The notes below the pieces were generated by a model. It worked only from the letters and a program-made list of their open reading frames with translations. It ran no database searches and was not told the DNA's origin. From an uncultured Curvibacter sp. (GTDB taxonomy: Bacteria > Pseudomonadota > Gammaproteobacteria > Burkholderiales > Burkholderiaceae): a stretch of 8,268 bases of DNA. Positions 6,660-8,268 of this stretch are shown here, one piece after another (position 1 is the stretch's first letter; each line of letters begins with the position of its first letter). Location: positions 1 to 8,268 of the forward strand of contig CAMLNH010000112.1 of NCBI GenBank assembly GCA_946481355.1, in the 5' to 3' direction. The position numbers and the translations under genes are program-made.

Positions 6660-6674
6660 TTCGATTTAATCGAA
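6660..6674. promoter_or_regulatory. Perfect dyad, candidate LysR-type (NhaR) operator
   Basis: TTCGATTTAATCGAA is a perfect 6-bp inverted repeat with a 3-bp centre. It contains the LysR-family T-N11-A signature exactly (T at 6661, A at 6673). It sits in the nhaR/Rrf2 divergent region, immediately upstream of the nhaR ribosome site. Binding here would fit autoregulation of nhaR and possibly control of the Rrf2 gene. The signature is seen directly; the identity of the binding protein is inferred. Confidence 0.55.
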
Positions 6675-6687
6675 GTGATTCTCTCGA

Positions 6688-6699
6688 AAATTCGAATTT
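6688..6699. repeat. Second perfect palindrome in the nhaR/Rrf2 intergenic region
   Basis: AAATTCGAATTT is a perfect 12-bp palindrome, 13 bp beyond the first dyad and sharing its TTCGA core. Further TCGA cores lie at 6684 and 6709. It could be a second regulator contact, such as the activation half-site of a LysR protein, or simply part of an AT-rich promoter. Confidence 0.45.
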
Positions 6700-6725
6700 A
6701 CCGGAAGATCGAATATCCCTAGAGT
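6697..6725 (+). promoter_or_regulatory. Candidate promoter for the Rrf2-family gene
   Basis: TTTACC (6697-6702) and TAGAGT (6720-6725) each match 4 of 6 bases of the sigma-70 consensus, with a 17-bp spacer. They would start transcription about 47 nt before the Rrf2 ATG. The -35 overlaps the palindrome at 6688-6699, which would let a bound regulator touch polymerase. This is a weak by-eye call. Confidence 0.3.
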
Positions 6726-6778
6726 TTCGTGTGCGAGTGCCATCCAGCACCCGCGCCACATCCGAGAAAGGAAACGCC

Positions 6779-7315
6779 ATGCGTCTCAGCGCCAAAAGCC
6801 GCTTTGCCGTCGCAGCCATGATCGACCTCGCCCTGCGCGAATCGGCCGGTCCCGTGCCCCTGAATTCCATCGGGCAAAGGCTGCAGATCTCCCTGTCCTA
6901 CTTGGAACAGCTGTTCAGCAAGCTGCGTCAGCAAGGCCTGGTGGAAAGCACCCGCGGGCCGGGCGGCGGCTATACCCTGGGCCGCAGTGTCCAGTTCATC
7001 AGCGTGGCGGACATCATTCGTGCCGTCGAGGGCCCGCGCGGCCTGCAGGCCGATGAAAACACCGATGCCGGCGAAGCTGGCTGGCAACTCACGCGCGAGC
7101 TCTGGAGCGGCTTGAACAGCCGCATGATGGAACACCTCGAAGGCATCAAGCTGCTGCAGCTCTGCGAAGAGCAGCGCGCCAAGGGCGTTCCGGTTGAAGA
7201 GCGACAGGCCCCGAGCCGGCGCGGCATCTTTGCCCAGCGCAAGCCCGAGCCGCCCAAGACTTCGGCCCCCAATTCGGTGTTCGCCCTGGCCGGCGCCCTG
7301 GCCACCAAGTCCTGA
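6779..7315 (+). CDS. Rrf2/IscR-like transcriptional regulator without Fe-S ligands
   Basis: This is a 178-residue protein. Residues 1-68 are a strongly IscR-like winged helix: MRLSAKSRFAVAAMIDLALR, then GISLSYLEQLF-like QISLSYLEQLFSKLR, then RGPGGGYTLGR. Glu43, which tunes site choice in IscR, is present. The dimerisation helix QLTRELWSGLNSRMMEHLEG (103-122) follows. The IscR cluster ligands are absent. The Cys92-Cys98 loop is replaced by ADENTDAGEAG, Gln103 stands for Cys104 and Arg106 for His107. The only cysteine is Cys129. It should therefore bind DNA without a [2Fe-2S] cluster, or sense something else. Residues 130-178 form a Lys/Arg/Pro-rich, probably disordered tail. The start is supported by AAAGGA 6 nt upstream. 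No isc genes are adjacent, so I do not call it iscR. It is divergent from nhaR. Confidence 0.88.
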   Translation: MRLSAKSRFAVAAMIDLALRESAGPVPLNSIGQRLQISLSYLEQLFSKLRQQGLVESTRGPGGGYTLGRSVQFISVADIIRAVEGPRGLQADENTDAGEAGWQLTRELWSGLNSRMMEHLEGIKLLQLCEEQRAKGVPVEERQAPSRRGIFAQRKPEPPKTSAPNSVFALAGALATKS

Positions 7316-7331
7316 GCACACCGCGGGAAGA

Positions 7332-7355
7332 CCGGTGCCGCCTGCGCGGCACCGG
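7332..7355 (-). terminator. Hairpin downstream of rnpB, probable terminator
   Basis: CCGGTGCCG (7332-7340) and CGGCACCGG (7347-7355) form a perfect 9-bp GC-rich stem with a 6-nt loop. It lies 13 nt past the 3' end of the RNase P RNA helix P1. On the minus strand it is followed by TCTTCCC, a short pyrimidine-rich tract, so it best fits rnpB termination. It also lies 16 bp after the convergent Rrf2 stop and may end that transcript too, though no T-run follows on the plus strand. Confidence 0.65.
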
Positions 7356-7368
7356 ACGGAAGAAGTGT

Positions 7369-7706
7369 GAAGTCGGCCTGTAAGCCGGATTCTGTGCACC
7401 GCGCCTGAACCGGAGTTCAGCCACGGCGTGACCGCCATTTATCTGGGCCGGGGGTTGCCCACCCGGCTCGGTGCTACCTACCCGCCAGCTCCGCGGAGCC
7501 ACATCAACGCTGGCCTATTTGGTATTGCTGCGCGTAGAGATTGCCCGTTTCACCCGCCACCGGTTGCCCGGTAGCGACTCGTCTCTGTTGCTCTGATCCT
7601 CACCTCACGGTGGAGAGGTGTTACCTCCTACGCTGCCCTGTGCAGTCCGGACGTTCCTCCAGTGCCTGGTTTCCCAGCTTGCACCAGCGGCGGTCCGGCC
7701 GACTTC
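7369..7706 (-). ncRNA. rnpB: RNase P RNA, bacterial class A
   Basis: On the minus strand this about 338-nt stretch is the catalytic RNA of RNase P, which cleaves 5' leaders from pre-tRNAs with the RnpA protein. Helix P1 is visible: GAAGTCGGCC at the 5' end (7706-7697) pairs perfectly with GGCCGACTTC at the 3' end (7378-7369). The universally conserved core is present. GGAGGAACGTCCGGAC (7660-7645) is CR I, the 5' strand of P4. AGAATCCGGCTTA (7393-7381) is CR V, the 3' strand of P4. GCAATACCAAATAGGCC (around 7514-7528) matches the J15/16 region. The CAACAGAGA-like stretch also fits. Length and layout suit a betaproteobacterial type A RNA. The exact mature ends are estimated from P1. Short open frames across this region on both strands are not genes. 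Confidence 0.97.
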
Positions 7707-7715
7707 ACGACACGG

Positions 7716-7724
7716 ATTATCCCA
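7716..7724 (-). promoter_or_regulatory. Candidate extended -10 element for rnpB
   Basis: The minus strand reads TGGGATAAT, that is TGn followed by GATAAT (5 of 6 to TATAAT), ending 9 nt before the estimated 5' end of the RNase P RNA. No good -35 is seen 16-18 bp further upstream, which the extended -10 could compensate for. Confidence 0.5.
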
Positions 7725-7786
7725 GCATGCACCGCACCGTGCCGGCGCGTATCATGGCGGCCTTCTTTGCTTGATCAATACAAGCC

Positions 7787-8268
7787 ATGATCCGACTGAC
7801 CGAACTCAAGCTCCCCCTGGAGCACGGGCCCGAGGCCCTGCCCGCGCTGATCTGCAAGACACTGGGCATCGCGCCCGGTGAGCTGCGCCACCACACCGTC
7901 TACAAGCGCAGCTTCGACGCACGCAAGGCCGAGCTGCTGCAGGTCTACATCGTCGACGTCGAACTCGCGCCTGAACTGGAAGCCCATCTGCTCGGGCAGT
8001 TTCAGAAGCATCCTCACATCGGCCCCAGCCCCGACCTGGTCTACCACCCGCCCGTGCAGGCGCCAGCAAACCTGCAGGAGCGACCCGTGATCGTGGGCTT
8101 CGGCCCCTGCGGCATCTTTGCGGCCCTGCTGCTGGCGCAGATGGGTTTCAGGCCCATCGTGCTGGAACGCGGCAAGACCGTGCGCGAACGCACCAAGGAC
8201 ACCTGGGGCCTGTGGCGCAAGAAGGTGCTGCAACCCGAGTCGAACGTGCAGTTCGGCGAGGGCGGCGC
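7787..8268 (+). CDS. NAD(P)/FAD-dependent oxidoreductase, N-terminal part (runs off the window end)
   Basis: The first 160 codons are present, with no stop before the window end. Residues 1-95 form a leading domain (MIRLTELKLPLEHGPEALPA...VYKRSFDARKAELLQVYIVD) found before the nucleotide-binding fold in the COG2509-type FAD-dependent dehydrogenases. The Rossmann motif follows: PVIVGFGPCGIFAALLLAQM, with GxGxxG at Gly104/106/109 and the ribose-binding acidic residue Glu127 in VLERGK. RTKDTWGLWRKKVLQPESNV and QFGEGG (136-160) are strongly conserved in this family. It should be a cytoplasmic flavoprotein; the substrate is not known for the family. Start: ATG at 7787 matches homologues but has no Shine-Dalgarno sequence. 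It is divergent from rnpB, with only 80 bp between the two. Confidence 0.9.
   Translation, partial: MIRLTELKLPLEHGPEALPALICKTLGIAPGELRHHTVYKRSFDARKAELLQVYIVDVELAPELEAHLLGQFQKHPHIGPSPDLVYHPPVQAPANLQERPVIVGFGPCGIFAALLLAQMGFRPIVLERGKTVRERTKDTWGLWRKKVLQPESNVQFGEGG

Noticed and set aside
6635..6778. In-frame N-terminal extension of the Rrf2 gene back to an ATG at 6635
   Set aside because: It would be translated through the palindromes, overlaps the nhaR start, and is not IscR-like. ATG 6779 has AAAGGA and begins exactly at the family N-terminus.
7541..7881. Small plus-strand open frames across the rnpB region (7541-7774, 7618-7881)
   Set aside because: They lie on the antisense strand of the RNase P RNA gene and have no protein family features.
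1..8268. Search for a mobile element, CRISPR array, phage or defence island
   Set aside because: No transposase, integrase, terminal inverted repeats, spaced direct-repeat array or toxin-antitoxin pair is visible. Composition is even apart from the nhaR/Rrf2 intergenic patch.

Overview
The window is GC-rich, densely packed bacterial chromosome. Gene content points to a betaproteobacterium of the order Burkholderiales, probably Comamonadaceae. The grounds are an orphan Bug/TctC-type periplasmic receptor (a family greatly expanded in that order), an NhaR-type LysR regulator, an IscR-like Rrf2 protein, a class A RNase P RNA, and the codon and GC style. The family-level assignment is inference. 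I see no insertion sequence, phage gene, CRISPR array, tRNA or rRNA gene.

Layout. Positions 1-50 (minus) hold the first 16 codons of dapF. Divergent from it is a carboxymuconolactone decarboxylase-family protein (132-677, plus), which converges on a Bug-type solute receptor (683-1663, minus). Divergent from the receptor, across only 35 bp, is a two-gene unit with a 4-bp ATGA overlap: a LACTB2-like metallo-beta-lactamase-fold hydrolase (1699-2628) and an RsuA/RluB-like S4 protein (2625-3341). After 68 bp with a candidate promoter comes a second two-gene unit: a YjgN/DUF898 polytopic membrane protein (3410-4618) and a membrane-anchored M48 metallopeptidase (4623-5738). These converge on an nhaR-type LysR gene (5746-6645, minus, TTG start). 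The two converging 3' ends share a perfect 8-bp inverted repeat. Across an AT-rich, palindrome-rich intergenic region lies a divergent Rrf2 regulator (6779-7315). Then come a strong hairpin, the RNase P RNA gene rnpB on the minus strand (about 7369-7706), and the 5' part of a large FAD-dependent oxidoreductase (7787 to the window end).

How the genes relate. Most are independent housekeeping or accessory units. Two pairs look functionally coupled: the MBL hydrolase with the S4 protein (possibly both RNA-related), and the YjgN protein with the M48 peptidase (both membrane-located). The nhaR and Rrf2 genes share a regulatory region with a perfect LysR-type T-N11-A dyad.

Main points of interest. 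(1) The pseudouridine-synthase-like protein has Glu where the family has its catalytic Asp, and its other family motifs are altered, so it may be a non-catalytic RNA-binding protein. (2) The Rrf2 protein keeps an IscR-like DNA-binding half but has lost all the Fe-S ligand residues. (3) The nhaR/Rrf2 intergenic region carries a cluster of TCGA-cored dyads. I did not find a convincing entirely new multi-gene system.
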